Below, one piece after another: positions 26,689 through 35,295 of a stretch of 54,766 bases of DNA. Each line of letters opens with the position of its first letter. The first letter of the stretch is position 1. Source of the stretch: Kiritimatiellia bacterium (lineage in GTDB: Bacteria; Verrucomicrobiota; Kiritimatiellia; RFP12; UBA1067); assembly GCA_024405255.1 (NCBI GenBank), contig JAKSOY010000006.1:1-54766 (forward strand), written 5' to 3'. The position numbers and the translations under genes are program-made. The notes beneath the pieces are model-generated. The model saw only the letters and a list, made by a program, of their open reading frames with translations. It was not told the DNA's origin and did no database searches.

Positions 26689-27942
26689 TCACGGGAGGGA
26701 TTTCTTCTGTTCCTTGAGGTCAATTCCCTGTGCAGTCAACCAGGCACCAAGCTCCTTTTGGGACTTCTCCGTTAAGAGGAAATCCCAGGCGAATCCTTCC
26801 CACCAGAGTGCCTTGCCGTGATGAAGGCCTGTCTGCGCGATTTTTTCCTGACCCTTCCACCAGTCGATGCCAGGTCCACCAGGACAGTGACAGCCGAGGC
26901 TCAGACCCAACTTGGCAGAACTGTCCTTGCCGAAATCCTCGACGAATGCAAACTTCTTGTTGAAGGCAGCGATTTCTTTTGAATCCGTCAATGTCTTCAA
27001 CACGCGGTCTTTGTCCGTCGGACAATCCCAGTTCACCGTACCGTCGCGAATGACGATCTTATCTGCACGGGCGATGCGTACCTGAAAATCGGCGACAGCT
27101 GGCGCCACAAGATCGACCAGGCGAACCTCGTGGACCGTCTTCGTCCCAGCCTTGAAACGAAACTGGATATCGTTTCCTTCATCTACATCCTCAAGCGACG
27201 TCACACCGGTCAAGTCCAAATGCTTCCGCTTGAAGTGCAGCATATAGTTGTTATAGGAAAGTTTCAATCCCCGTGACGGCGACCACTTCCGATTTTCCCG
27301 CACAATGCTGACCCGCCCTGAAGGATAGACTTTGAAAAAGAGTTCCATTGGACAGGGACGCCAGTCCGACGGTACGACCGTTCGATAGCAGCCGCGCCAA
27401 ATGCGTTTTCCATGTTCGTCCGCCTCGGCGACACGCATCAGCTGAAATACGGGAAAATTTCCGATTTCCTTGTTGTTGCGATGTGCACAGGCTGCCGCAT
27501 CGAGTACGTTGGAGACCACCGGCATCGCGTGCGGATTCGCCAGCTCATCTCTGAACATTCGAATTTGCCGCAACGTGTCCTTGACCATGGGCGTGTCCGC
27601 ATCGTCTTTCAGTTTCTCCGCCACGCCCTCTGCCTGCACGATCTTCCCGAGATTGAGATAGGCCATTGCAAGGCTGTTTAAAGCCACTTTGTCGTCTTTG
27701 CGCTCACGGAGGCACCTCTTCAGAAATTTCACCTGTTCAGCGTACTTCTCTTCGGCTTCGCTCGCAAACGCCAGCGCAAGATTTGCCAAATAGTCATTGG
27801 GCGAGGTCTCTAACTTCGCCGTCGCCAGTTTTTTCGCCTGCTCGAGGTCGCCACTCTGAAGAGCCTCCTCCAGTCCCCTCGCCACAGCCGCTGTTCCTGC
27901 CAGGACCAGGACCAGTATCGCCGCAATCTTCAACATTTTCAT
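26689..27942 (-). CDS. Exported TPR protein with uncharacterised C-terminal domain
   Basis: 417 residues from the ATG at 27942 (AGGAAAG upstream), with signal peptide MKMLKIAAILVLVLAGTAAVARG. TPR-like helices cover about residues 25-140 (SGDLEQAKKLATAKLETSP, YLNLGKIVQAEGVAEKL). The remaining about 270 residues form an unfamiliar domain with conserved-looking motifs LFFKVYPSGRVSIVRENRKW, FRFKAGTKTVHEV and LSLGCHCPGGPGIDWWKGQ. I cannot name it. It starts 30 bases after the beta-propeller gene, so the two are probably cotranscribed. Confidence 0.7.
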   Translation of the reverse strand: MKMLKIAAILVLVLAGTAAVARGLEEALQSGDLEQAKKLATAKLETSPNDYLANLALAFASEAEEKYAEQVKFLKRCLRERKDDKVALNSLAMAYLNLGKIVQAEGVAEKLKDDADTPMVKDTLRQIRMFRDELANPHAMPVVSNVLDAAACAHRNNKEIGNFPVFQLMRVAEADEHGKRIWRGCYRTVVPSDWRPCPMELFFKVYPSGRVSIVRENRKWSPSRGLKLSYNNYMLHFKRKHLDLTGVTSLEDVDEGNDIQFRFKAGTKTVHEVRLVDLVAPAVADFQVRIARADKIVIRDGTVNWDCPTDKDRVLKTLTDSKEIAAFNKKFAFVEDFGKDSSAKLGLSLGCHCPGGPGIDWWKGQEKIAQTGLHHGKALWWEGFAWDFLLTEKSQKELGAWLTAQGIDLKEQKKSLP

Positions 27943-27971
27943 CTGACTTTCCTTTCCCTTCCTCGGGGATT

Positions 27972-28868
27972 CTACCGCGTGATCGGCAGGATGGTCATCA
28001 TTGAGAGGCGCTTGCCTGCCGGGGCGTAGCTCCAAAGGACTTTCTTGTCGCGGGTGATTTCGAAGGCGGTCGTACGGCTGCCATCCGGCACGCCGTTCGC
28101 GTAGGTGCCGACGACAAGATTGCCGTTCTCACGTTCCCAGATGCCGCAGAGGTTCGCCAGCTTGAGTTCCGGCGCGTCCTTGCACGAGAAGCTCCAGACG
28201 ACCTTGTGGTCGGGCGTGTATTCCGTAATGGCGCCGAGATGCGAAATGAGCGTGTTGCCGTTTTTGCGACGAAACGCTTCGAAGGCGAGATCGGGAGCCG
28301 GCTGTTCCCACAGGAGCTTGCCTTTCGCATCGTACTCGCGCACAATGTGCGCGCCCGAGCAGCACACGAGATAGGTGCCCGTCTGCGTCTTGCTCACCAT
28401 CCGATAATGATGATGCGCACCGGGCGTATTCCCTTTCGCATCGCGCGGATCGCCTTTGATGCGCGTGATGACTTCCTTCGTATCGAGCTTCATTTCCGTG
28501 ATGAAGTCCGTCGCGTTTTCCGCCACGACCATCGTGCCGTCTTTCGTGATGTCGAAACCGTACGTGCCTTCGCGTTTCGCCGGTTTGAAATAGAAGAGTT
28601 CGGTCTTGCCGGTGGACATCTCCGTCACCCAGATGTTGCCATTCGACCAATACACCTTGTCACCTCGCTTGATCGCGCGGTGGATATTGCCGCAACCATC
28701 CTTCCGCCACAGGACCTTGCCATCAGGATCGATCGTCCACACCGCACCGCCGCCGCAGGTAATCAGCGTTTCCGGCGGACGGCCCTTCAGGTGCGCACCG
28801 CCCAGATCCATCGCCGTCGCGGCACAGGCCAGCACCGCACACATCATCATCGTAAACACGTTCTTCAT
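27972..28868 (-). CDS. Exported PQQ-like/arylsulfotransferase-like beta-propeller protein
   Basis: 298 residues with signal peptide MKNVFTMMMCAVLACAATA. Repeated blades of the type GGGAVWTIDPDGKVLWRKDG, SGAHIVREYDAKGKLLWE and LGAITEYTPDHKVVWSF are typical of PQQ-like propellers. No cofactor residues are recognisable. The role is probably ligand or protein binding in the periplasm. It lies between rpoN (20 bases upstream) and the TPR gene, all on the same strand. Confidence 0.75.
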   Translation of the reverse strand: MKNVFTMMMCAVLACAATAMDLGGAHLKGRPPETLITCGGGAVWTIDPDGKVLWRKDGCGNIHRAIKRGDKVYWSNGNIWVTEMSTGKTELFYFKPAKREGTYGFDITKDGTMVVAENATDFITEMKLDTKEVITRIKGDPRDAKGNTPGAHHHYRMVSKTQTGTYLVCCSGAHIVREYDAKGKLLWEQPAPDLAFEAFRRKNGNTLISHLGAITEYTPDHKVVWSFSCKDAPELKLANLCGIWERENGNLVVGTYANGVPDGSRTTAFEITRDKKVLWSYAPAGKRLSMMTILPITR

Positions 28869-28887
28869 TTGATTGAGTTCCTTTCGA

Positions 28888-30399
28888 TTAAAGACGCTTT
28901 CGTTCCGCCGTGCCGGGAATTTTCAGGTTCTCGCGATATTTCGCCACCGTACGACGCGCACACTGAATGCCGCTTTTCTCCAGCAGATCGGAAATCTTCT
29001 GGTCGGAGAGCGGTTTCTTCTTGTCCTCGTTTTCGATCAACTTGCGGATATTCTCCATTACCGCCACATTCGAGATGGACTCTCCGCCGGTCGTCGAGGA
29101 AAGTCCGCTCACGAAAAGGCTGCCCAGTTCAACAATGCCGGACGGCGTACGCAGGTATTTTTTATTCACCGTACGCGAAACCGTCGAGTTGTGCATCTCG
29201 ACGATCTTCGCCACTTCTTCCTGCGTGAGCGGCTTGAGTTTGGCACGGTCGTTCGTCTCGAAATACTCCAGTTGATGATCGACGATTGTCTGTGCGATCT
29301 TGCGGATCGTCTCCTGACGATCGGCGAGTGCATCACGCAGAGCTTCGGCCGCCGCAACTTTCTCTCGCAGATGCTGTTTCACATCGGCGGGCGTCTGGGG
29401 ATTTTCCAGCATTGCGATGTAGCGCGGCGAAATGCGGATATCCGGCAGATTCCGTTCAGGGACAAAGACCTTCCACTCGCCATTCTTCAGATGCTTGAGA
29501 TAGGCTTCTGGCTCGATGTAGATTTCAGGCGAAGGCGACGGCGAAAATCCACTGCCCGGTTTGCGCGAAAGCTTGCGGAGTTCGGCGAGCACCTTCGGAA
29601 GCTCGGACGGCGTAATGCCCAGACTCGTACAGATCTTTCCCGTCTGCCGCGTCAGCAGGTCCGGCAAATGGCAGTCGATCAATTTGCGGACCTCGTCTTC
29701 CCACGGCGAATCGTCGAGCTTGCTCATCTGATAGAGCAGCGTTTCGCGCAGATCGCGTCCACCGCACCCAAGAGGATCAAACGAACTAATGAACTGCAGC
29801 AGCTTGACGAGTTCCTTCTCGCTTTTCTTCGTCACCATTTCAATGTCGCGCAGGGAACCATCGAATAGGCCGTCGTCATTGATCGAGCTGATCAGCAGCT
29901 TGCAGGTCTCCAGTTCATCCTTCGTGAGATCATGGAATTTCAACTGCTGCGTCAGATGCTCGCGCAATGTCTCCTTCTTCACCTGACGATCGAAAAAGAG
30001 CTGACGCTTTTCAGCTGCTTCCGGATCGTACGAACCATTTTCGCTCGAGTGTTCGTAGTTCTCCAGATTCTGAAGGAACTGGTCGCGGTCCGCGTCATCG
30101 ACCGTCATCGAATCCATCTGACCTTTTTCTTCTTTCGAGAAGTCGAGAGCTTTCTCCGAAAGACCGGCACTTTGATGTTCCTGCGGCAATGCGATGCTCA
30201 TGGGAATTTCTTTATCCCACACCACTTCATCGATCACGACGTTCTGTTCAAGCTGGGCACGTAGTTCGTTGCGCAATTCAAGAATCGGTTTTTGCAACAG
30301 ACTCAAACCCAGCTGCTGAGTTTGCGTCAGCGTCTGAGTCTGTTCAAGTTTCTGCCGATTTTCGAGATTCGGCGACAGTCCTATTCCAAGTGTCGGCAT
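28888..30399 (-). CDS. rpoN: RNA polymerase sigma-54 factor RpoN
   Basis: 503 residues. Region I is Gln/Leu-rich (LEQTQTLTQTQQLGLSLLQ) for enhancer-dependent control. An acidic region II and a core-binding domain follow. The HTH is EEVAKIVEMHNSTVSRTVNK with KYLRTPSGIVELGSLF. The C-terminal RpoN box is ARRTVAKYREN, for the -24 element. It directs transcription from GG-N10-GC promoters with AAA+ activators, none of which is in this window. It lies 27 bases after the CE7 esterase gene. PEP-CTERM systems elsewhere are often sigma-54 controlled, a link that fits but is not shown here. Confidence 0.95.
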   Translation of the reverse strand: MPTLGIGLSPNLENRQKLEQTQTLTQTQQLGLSLLQKPILELRNELRAQLEQNVVIDEVVWDKEIPMSIALPQEHQSAGLSEKALDFSKEEKGQMDSMTVDDADRDQFLQNLENYEHSSENGSYDPEAAEKRQLFFDRQVKKETLREHLTQQLKFHDLTKDELETCKLLISSINDDGLFDGSLRDIEMVTKKSEKELVKLLQFISSFDPLGCGGRDLRETLLYQMSKLDDSPWEDEVRKLIDCHLPDLLTRQTGKICTSLGITPSELPKVLAELRKLSRKPGSGFSPSPSPEIYIEPEAYLKHLKNGEWKVFVPERNLPDIRISPRYIAMLENPQTPADVKQHLREKVAAAEALRDALADRQETIRKIAQTIVDHQLEYFETNDRAKLKPLTQEEVAKIVEMHNSTVSRTVNKKYLRTPSGIVELGSLFVSGLSSTTGGESISNVAVMENIRKLIENEDKKKPLSDQKISDLLEKSGIQCARRTVAKYRENLKIPGTAERKRL

Positions 30400-30426
30400 A
30401 CCCTGGCGATTAATTACAAAGAAAAA

Positions 30427-31743
30427 TTAACGGTTGCTTCTCGCCCATGCACCGAGCTTCTGATAGAACTCACCGTAGCAACTATGCGTCATGTTGATGC
30501 CGTGTACGATAGCCTTGTCCTTGACCGGAATCGCATTGTAGGCCGCATAGACGGCGCAGGGCGGACACGTCGTATCGGAAAATCCAACCGCCACCCGCAC
30601 CGGACAGCGAATGCGCGACGCGAAGTTCGCGCCATCGAAGTACGGCGCAAAACGCGCGGCCGCCGCACGCAGCTCCGGCGTGGACGAGTTCGATTCGACG
30701 ATCATCGGCCAGCCGCTCTGACGTCCTTTCAGGTAGCCCATCATATCTGTAATCGCCGGCACGTAGAATGCCGCGCGCGTGAAGGTGTGGTTGAGTCCCG
30801 TCAGATAGAAGCCGAATCCGCCGCCCTGCGAAGTACCCTGATAGCGGAAACGCTTTTTATCCACATCGGGACGCGCCGCCACCCAGTCTACCGCACGGTC
30901 GATGCCGAGAATCACCGGATAGAAGAAATAGTCTTCGCAACTCTTCGTGATGCCGGCCGTACAATAGCGATCCGTCTTCCAAGCGGCCAGGGCGGCTGCA
31001 TTCATTTCGTCGTATTTCCGTTTGAGTCCGAGTTCATTCCACTTCCAATGCGGTTCGAACGGATACACGGAGAAGAACACGCTGATCGAATCCGCGCTGC
31101 CACCCATGTTGTTCGTCCAACCGCCGAATCCGGCGGCCGCTACCTGGAAGTCCACGGGATACGGAGCCTTCGCGCGGTTTGTCGGTACACTCATGTAGCC
31201 ATACACGCGCCGACCGAACGTCGCGAAGGAGATGCGATAGAAATCAAACGCCTTCGTCGAACGTTCCGGCACGCGTGTCATCTGCGCATCCAGCGGAACC
31301 TCCTTGCGCAGCTTCGCCCGCGCCTTCGCCCAGAACGCGTCGAAGTCCGTCGGCGAAGGCGAACCCTTTTCAATGCGCGTCGGTTCGAAGCCGGCACTGA
31401 ACACTGTTCGAGCAGCACCTTTTCCTGTCAACGTGAGACGCAGAAAACCAGGCGTCTTCTGCGTACCCGTCAACGTGAACGTACTGCCTTTCGCAAGATC
31501 GAATGTCTGACGCGTCTGCACGGAAGGACCGAAGTTGTCCAACACCGCCTCCACGACGCCATTCGTCGCTGGACGCGCACCCTTGCCCGAACCGTCCCAT
31601 GCCGTGACGGTAAAGGTCGCTGTTTCGCCGCAAGTGTAGACACACCCCGGCTTGTCCGCGACTACCTTGAAGGTCGTCTGTCCAAAGAGAATGCCCGCAC
31701 CCATCAGTGCGAGCGAGAAGATGAGATGATGCACCGTTTTCAT
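30427..31743 (-). CDS. Acetyl xylan esterase-like CE7 (AXE1) hydrolase, secreted
   Basis: 438 residues with signal peptide MKTVHHLIFSLALMGAGILFG. An N-terminal beta-sandwich-like domain (about 22-125, GETATFTVTAWDGSG) makes the protein longer than stand-alone CE7 enzymes (about 320). The esterase domain has RVYGYMSVP, nucleophile GTSQGG, Asp in GFSDTTCPP with YAAYN, and His in MTHSCYGEF. Expected to remove acetyl groups from xylan or xylo-oligosaccharides. TGATATAAT lies 9 bases before the ATG, without a Shine-Dalgarno. Confidence 0.85.
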   Translation of the reverse strand: MKTVHHLIFSLALMGAGILFGQTTFKVVADKPGCVYTCGETATFTVTAWDGSGKGARPATNGVVEAVLDNFGPSVQTRQTFDLAKGSTFTLTGTQKTPGFLRLTLTGKGAARTVFSAGFEPTRIEKGSPSPTDFDAFWAKARAKLRKEVPLDAQMTRVPERSTKAFDFYRISFATFGRRVYGYMSVPTNRAKAPYPVDFQVAAAGFGGWTNNMGGSADSISVFFSVYPFEPHWKWNELGLKRKYDEMNAAALAAWKTDRYCTAGITKSCEDYFFYPVILGIDRAVDWVAARPDVDKKRFRYQGTSQGGGFGFYLTGLNHTFTRAAFYVPAITDMMGYLKGRQSGWPMIVESNSSTPELRAAAARFAPYFDGANFASRIRCPVRVAVGFSDTTCPPCAVYAAYNAIPVKDKAIVHGINMTHSCYGEFYQKLGAWARSNR

Positions 31744-31752
31744 AGTGCATCT

Positions 31753-31758
31753 ATTATA
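31753..31758 (-). promoter_or_regulatory. Extended -10 box of the CE7 esterase gene
   Basis: TGATATAAT on the minus strand, 9 bases before the ATG at 31743. It implies a zero- to three-base leader. Confidence 0.5.
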
Positions 31759-31787
31759 TCAAAATAATCCAAAATGCGCAGACGACT

Positions 31788-32597
31788 TTACTCGTAAACG
31801 CGCAGCCAGTCAATCCACATGCGTACGGGGAGTGTGGATGTGTCGACTTCACCAACCCACTTGCCGCCAAGCTGCATGTCGAGATAGAAGAAGTGCGAAT
31901 TGTCAAATGGCCATTGATCCGGATGGCCCTCTTTTGTACGTACGTAACGGAACGTCTCCTGTCCGTTGACGGACCAGATGAGCGCGTCTTTCGTCCGCTC
32001 GAAGCCATACACGTTGAACTCACCCGGACGAATCGCACCCTTGCCGCCATGCTTCGGCTCGTTGGGATGCTTCATGTTGAGTGTCCAGCCGCTATGCACG
32101 GTGTGGTAGACGAACGCATCACCGTTGAGCCGCTCCACAATGTCGATCTCGCCGTTCCACGGATAGCCGCGCCCCAACCGGTCGCGGTCGACCGAACACA
32201 TCCAAAGCGCCGGCCATGCGCCCTTCTGGTCCTCAAGTTTCACGCGCATCTCCACCTTCCCGTAGCGGAAGTGGCGCTTGCGGTCCGTGTCGCGATTCGT
32301 AATGCCGCCCGTCAGGAACGGACGCGGATCCGCGTTCGTCTGCGTGTTCACCTTGCCCACCAGCACCACGCAGCCGTCGCGCATCTCCAGCAGATCGGCG
32401 CGTGTGGACATGTGCCGGTTCCAGTCGGAAGCACCACGATCGATCCGCCGCCAGATGTTCGTATCAAGCTGCGGACCGTTGAATTCGTCCGACCACAGAA
32501 GCTTGCGCCCTTCCGCCGCCAACGCCCCGCCCGCGAAACCGGCGGCGATTACTACAGTAAGTACGATGACTTTCATTATCTCATTGTTTTTTTTCAC
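31788..32597 (-). CDS. GH16-family endo-beta-glucanase/galactanase, secreted
   Basis: 269 residues. The signal peptide follows a short extension (MKVIVLTVVIAAGFAGGALA). The jelly-roll fold has the GH16 catalytic motif GEIDIVE (ExDxxE) around residue 140, with WPALWM before and LGGKWVG near the end. Likely hydrolyses beta-1,3(4)-glucans or a related beta-glycan; the subfamily cannot be fixed by eye. The start is GTG at 32597, 11 bases after AAGGAA; an internal ATG at 32576 is the alternative. It lies 34 bases after cotH. Confidence 0.87.
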   Translation of the reverse strand: MKKNNEIMKVIVLTVVIAAGFAGGALAAEGRKLLWSDEFNGPQLDTNIWRRIDRGASDWNRHMSTRADLLEMRDGCVVLVGKVNTQTNADPRPFLTGGITNRDTDRKRHFRYGKVEMRVKLEDQKGAWPALWMCSVDRDRLGRGYPWNGEIDIVERLNGDAFVYHTVHSGWTLNMKHPNEPKHGGKGAIRPGEFNVYGFERTKDALIWSVNGQETFRYVRTKEGHPDQWPFDNSHFFYLDMQLGGKWVGEVDTSTLPVRMWIDWLRVYE

Positions 32598-32631
32598 GGA
32601 ATCATTTCCTTCACTTGAAAAGGTGGAATGC

Positions 32632-35295
32632 TTAACGGATTTTCAGAACAAATCCGTTCGAGACGGTTGAGAAAAGAACGTAGTTGCGCGCGAGGACTTC
32701 GCCCTGGGGATCGTACGCGATCAGTGCGAGGCAGTTGCGGCGGTCGCGCTCCGTCACGAGCAGTTCCTTCGGCAATTCGCCGCTGATGGTACCGTTGACG
32801 ATTTTGAACTTGCCAAGGACGTGTCCGTTCAGGATCGCCTTCACCCGGCGCGCACGCCGGAACGCGATCTCGTAGACGCACGAACCCGCCTTCACGGCCG
32901 GACCGATCTCAAACGAATCCGGCGAATACGGATGCGTCTGCGAGGTATTGCGCAGCGACTTCATCAGCGTCGCGACATCGACGAACTGGCGATCCATCCA
33001 GGCGAGTCGCTTCGCGTGGAAATCCCTGAGAATCGCCGCATCGCCTTCGAACGTACGCGTGACATTTGCCGTGTCCTTACGCGGGGACCAGATCTTTTCG
33101 TCGATGCGCGCCGACTCGCGCACGTGCGCAATCGCTTGGTCGAAGGTACCGCCTTCCGCATAGATCGCCGCGTAGCGGTCACGGATCTTCCAATATGTCT
33201 CGTACGCGCGCAGACAAAAGAGCGGATCCGTCGTCCACTCGCGGTTCATGTTCGCCTCGCCCCCGCCCGCGCTGCGCCACTTCTCGCAGCGGTTGTCGAC
33301 CGTGCGCGAGTAGGAGCCCCAGTCGTAGTCCCACACGGGACCCCACACGAGCTTGCCGCCGCGGTCGATGTACGCATAGCGGCTCTTCTGCCCCATGTCG
33401 CCGTTGTCGAAAAGTTCGTTCACGAGGAAGAACGTCACCATCGAATCGAGGTCGCACAGTTCGCTCCAGTGGCGTCCATCCGACGTGCAACCGTCCCACG
33501 CCGTGATCGCGTTGAAGTAGTTCTGCAGGTATCGCTTGCTCCAGTCGAGCATCTTCGTCGAGGTCTTCAAATATTCGGGACGCGCCGCCATCGTGTGCAT
33601 CGTCAGCGAACCGGCTGCTATGTCGAACTTCGTCACTTCGTCCGCCTCGGTCGAGAACTCGAAGAGATAGCCGCCTGTGATGTCGACGGATCCGACGTCG
33701 GCCGCGAGCAGCGTGTCGATGTTCTTGAAGTTCGTATCGGTCGCGCCGTATTCGGCGGCATGTTCCTCCCAGTCGTAGATCTCGACGCGTCCTTCGTCCA
33801 CACGAATGTGCTCACAGAACTGGTAGGTACCAAGCAGCTTGCCGTTCAGGATGCAATCGACCCATGTCGATTCCATGCCGAGGTTTCCGACTTCGTTTGC
33901 GAAGTCGTACGGCAGCTTGTTGCGCGTCTGCGACAAGTCATTGTAGTTCGCCAGCAGGACCCAGTGCTTGTTCTTCTTGGGAATGCCGAACATCTTCGTC
34001 TTCTCGGCGAGCTTGATCTTGTACGGTTTCTTCGCGTAGTTCCGCGACGAGTTGCCGCGCACGTTGATCGTCATCGCGCCGTCGTACTGGTGTTTGAATT
34101 CGTCGTTACCCTGTACGAAGAGCGTACCCGTGTGGACCTCCTTCGAGGCGGACGGCGTCTTGCCGTCGTCGGTTGTAAGATAGCAGACCGGCAGTTTTGA
34201 GAAGTAGAACATGCGCGTATATTTCGTCACACCGCCACGCGCCGCCGTGAAGCGGAACCAGCTGCCGTAGTCGCGCATCTGCGGCGTCAAGGAATCAGCG
34301 CGGGAAACCGGCGTGAAAAACGACTTGAGATAGTCACTCTTCTCCCACATGCAGTCGTAGACGGGCGTCGAACCGAAAAGCGTACCGCATTCGAGCGTGA
34401 TTTCCGTGCCGACACGTGGACGATTCGCCTTGAGTTCGATCGTCGTCTCGAAGTCCGCCGCCATCAGACTGCGTCCATCAGCCACCGCGATGAAATTCAC
34501 CCGTGCCTGTTCGGTGCCGTTCGTGAGCGTGACCGGACCCGTCACAAACGCAGTCGACCCCAAGCCCGGCACCCCGGCAGCGGCTACGCCATTCGAGGTC
34601 CAGTTCGCCGGATCGTTCCAATCGCCCGCCGCGCCGCCGCACCAGCAGAAGATCGGACCTTCCACACGCATTTCGCTCGTGCCGGCGAGATTCGAAAACG
34701 CACCGATACCCGAAAACGAAACCCCGCGCTTCGTAGTAGAAGCCCCGGCCTGGAACCACGCACGACCCGCCTTATCAATAGCGCGAACATACTCGCCGTT
34801 CGGATTTTTCACGAGATAGCTGACGAAGCGACTGCCTGCGATCGTCTTCGTTTCGAGCCGTGCCTCGATCCATGCGCCGATTGTCGGTGGCACCTCGGCA
34901 ATCGTGAGAAAGTTCCAGTGTCCGTCGCCCCATCCGTAGTAGCCGGCCGTGTCGCGCAAGAGACCCGCCGAGAAACCGCCGAGCCCTTCAGCCGGTTCGG
35001 GCGTGCCGCGCTCGAGCTCCTCCACGCGGAAGGAAACGTCGATCTGCTCGAAGTTTTCCGCAGGGACGCTTGCCGCCATGAAATCCGCCCGACCGTCAAG
35101 CACCATCGCGCTGCGCGAACCGCCAGGTTCGGCGATACACGTACCGGATACGAGTCGCCACGTGCCGCCTTCCGCCCCTTTTGACGAAAGCGCCTCCTGC
35201 GGTGCGTAGGCATCAAACTGTGCGGCGAAATTCTCGCCGCCGCAGACCGCGCCCGCCACGCCGCAGAGAAAGCAGAACAGACCGAAGCGTTTCAT
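32632..35295 (-). CDS. CotH-kinase domain protein with N-terminal beta-sandwich, exported
   Basis: 887 residues with signal peptide MKRFGLFCFLCGVAGAVCGG. An N-terminal beta domain (about 25-215) is followed by a short WCGGAAGDWNDPANW unit of the same type as in the adjacent giant protein. The CotH kinase-like domain (about 360-760) has RGNSSRNYAKKPYKIKL, NYNDLSQTRNKLPYDFA and VWDYDWGS. CotH proteins are atypical protein kinases that phosphorylate secreted or coat proteins. The start ATG overlaps the stop of the giant repeat gene by one base (TGATG), so the two are translationally coupled. I infer the neighbour may be its substrate. Confidence 0.85.
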   Translation of the reverse strand: MKRFGLFCFLCGVAGAVCGGENFAAQFDAYAPQEALSSKGAEGGTWRLVSGTCIAEPGGSRSAMVLDGRADFMAASVPAENFEQIDVSFRVEELERGTPEPAEGLGGFSAGLLRDTAGYYGWGDGHWNFLTIAEVPPTIGAWIEARLETKTIAGSRFVSYLVKNPNGEYVRAIDKAGRAWFQAGASTTKRGVSFSGIGAFSNLAGTSEMRVEGPIFCWCGGAAGDWNDPANWTSNGVAAAGVPGLGSTAFVTGPVTLTNGTEQARVNFIAVADGRSLMAADFETTIELKANRPRVGTEITLECGTLFGSTPVYDCMWEKSDYLKSFFTPVSRADSLTPQMRDYGSWFRFTAARGGVTKYTRMFYFSKLPVCYLTTDDGKTPSASKEVHTGTLFVQGNDEFKHQYDGAMTINVRGNSSRNYAKKPYKIKLAEKTKMFGIPKKNKHWVLLANYNDLSQTRNKLPYDFANEVGNLGMESTWVDCILNGKLLGTYQFCEHIRVDEGRVEIYDWEEHAAEYGATDTNFKNIDTLLAADVGSVDITGGYLFEFSTEADEVTKFDIAAGSLTMHTMAARPEYLKTSTKMLDWSKRYLQNYFNAITAWDGCTSDGRHWSELCDLDSMVTFFLVNELFDNGDMGQKSRYAYIDRGGKLVWGPVWDYDWGSYSRTVDNRCEKWRSAGGGEANMNREWTTDPLFCLRAYETYWKIRDRYAAIYAEGGTFDQAIAHVRESARIDEKIWSPRKDTANVTRTFEGDAAILRDFHAKRLAWMDRQFVDVATLMKSLRNTSQTHPYSPDSFEIGPAVKAGSCVYEIAFRRARRVKAILNGHVLGKFKIVNGTISGELPKELLVTERDRRNCLALIAYDPQGEVLARNYVLFSTVSNGFVLKIR

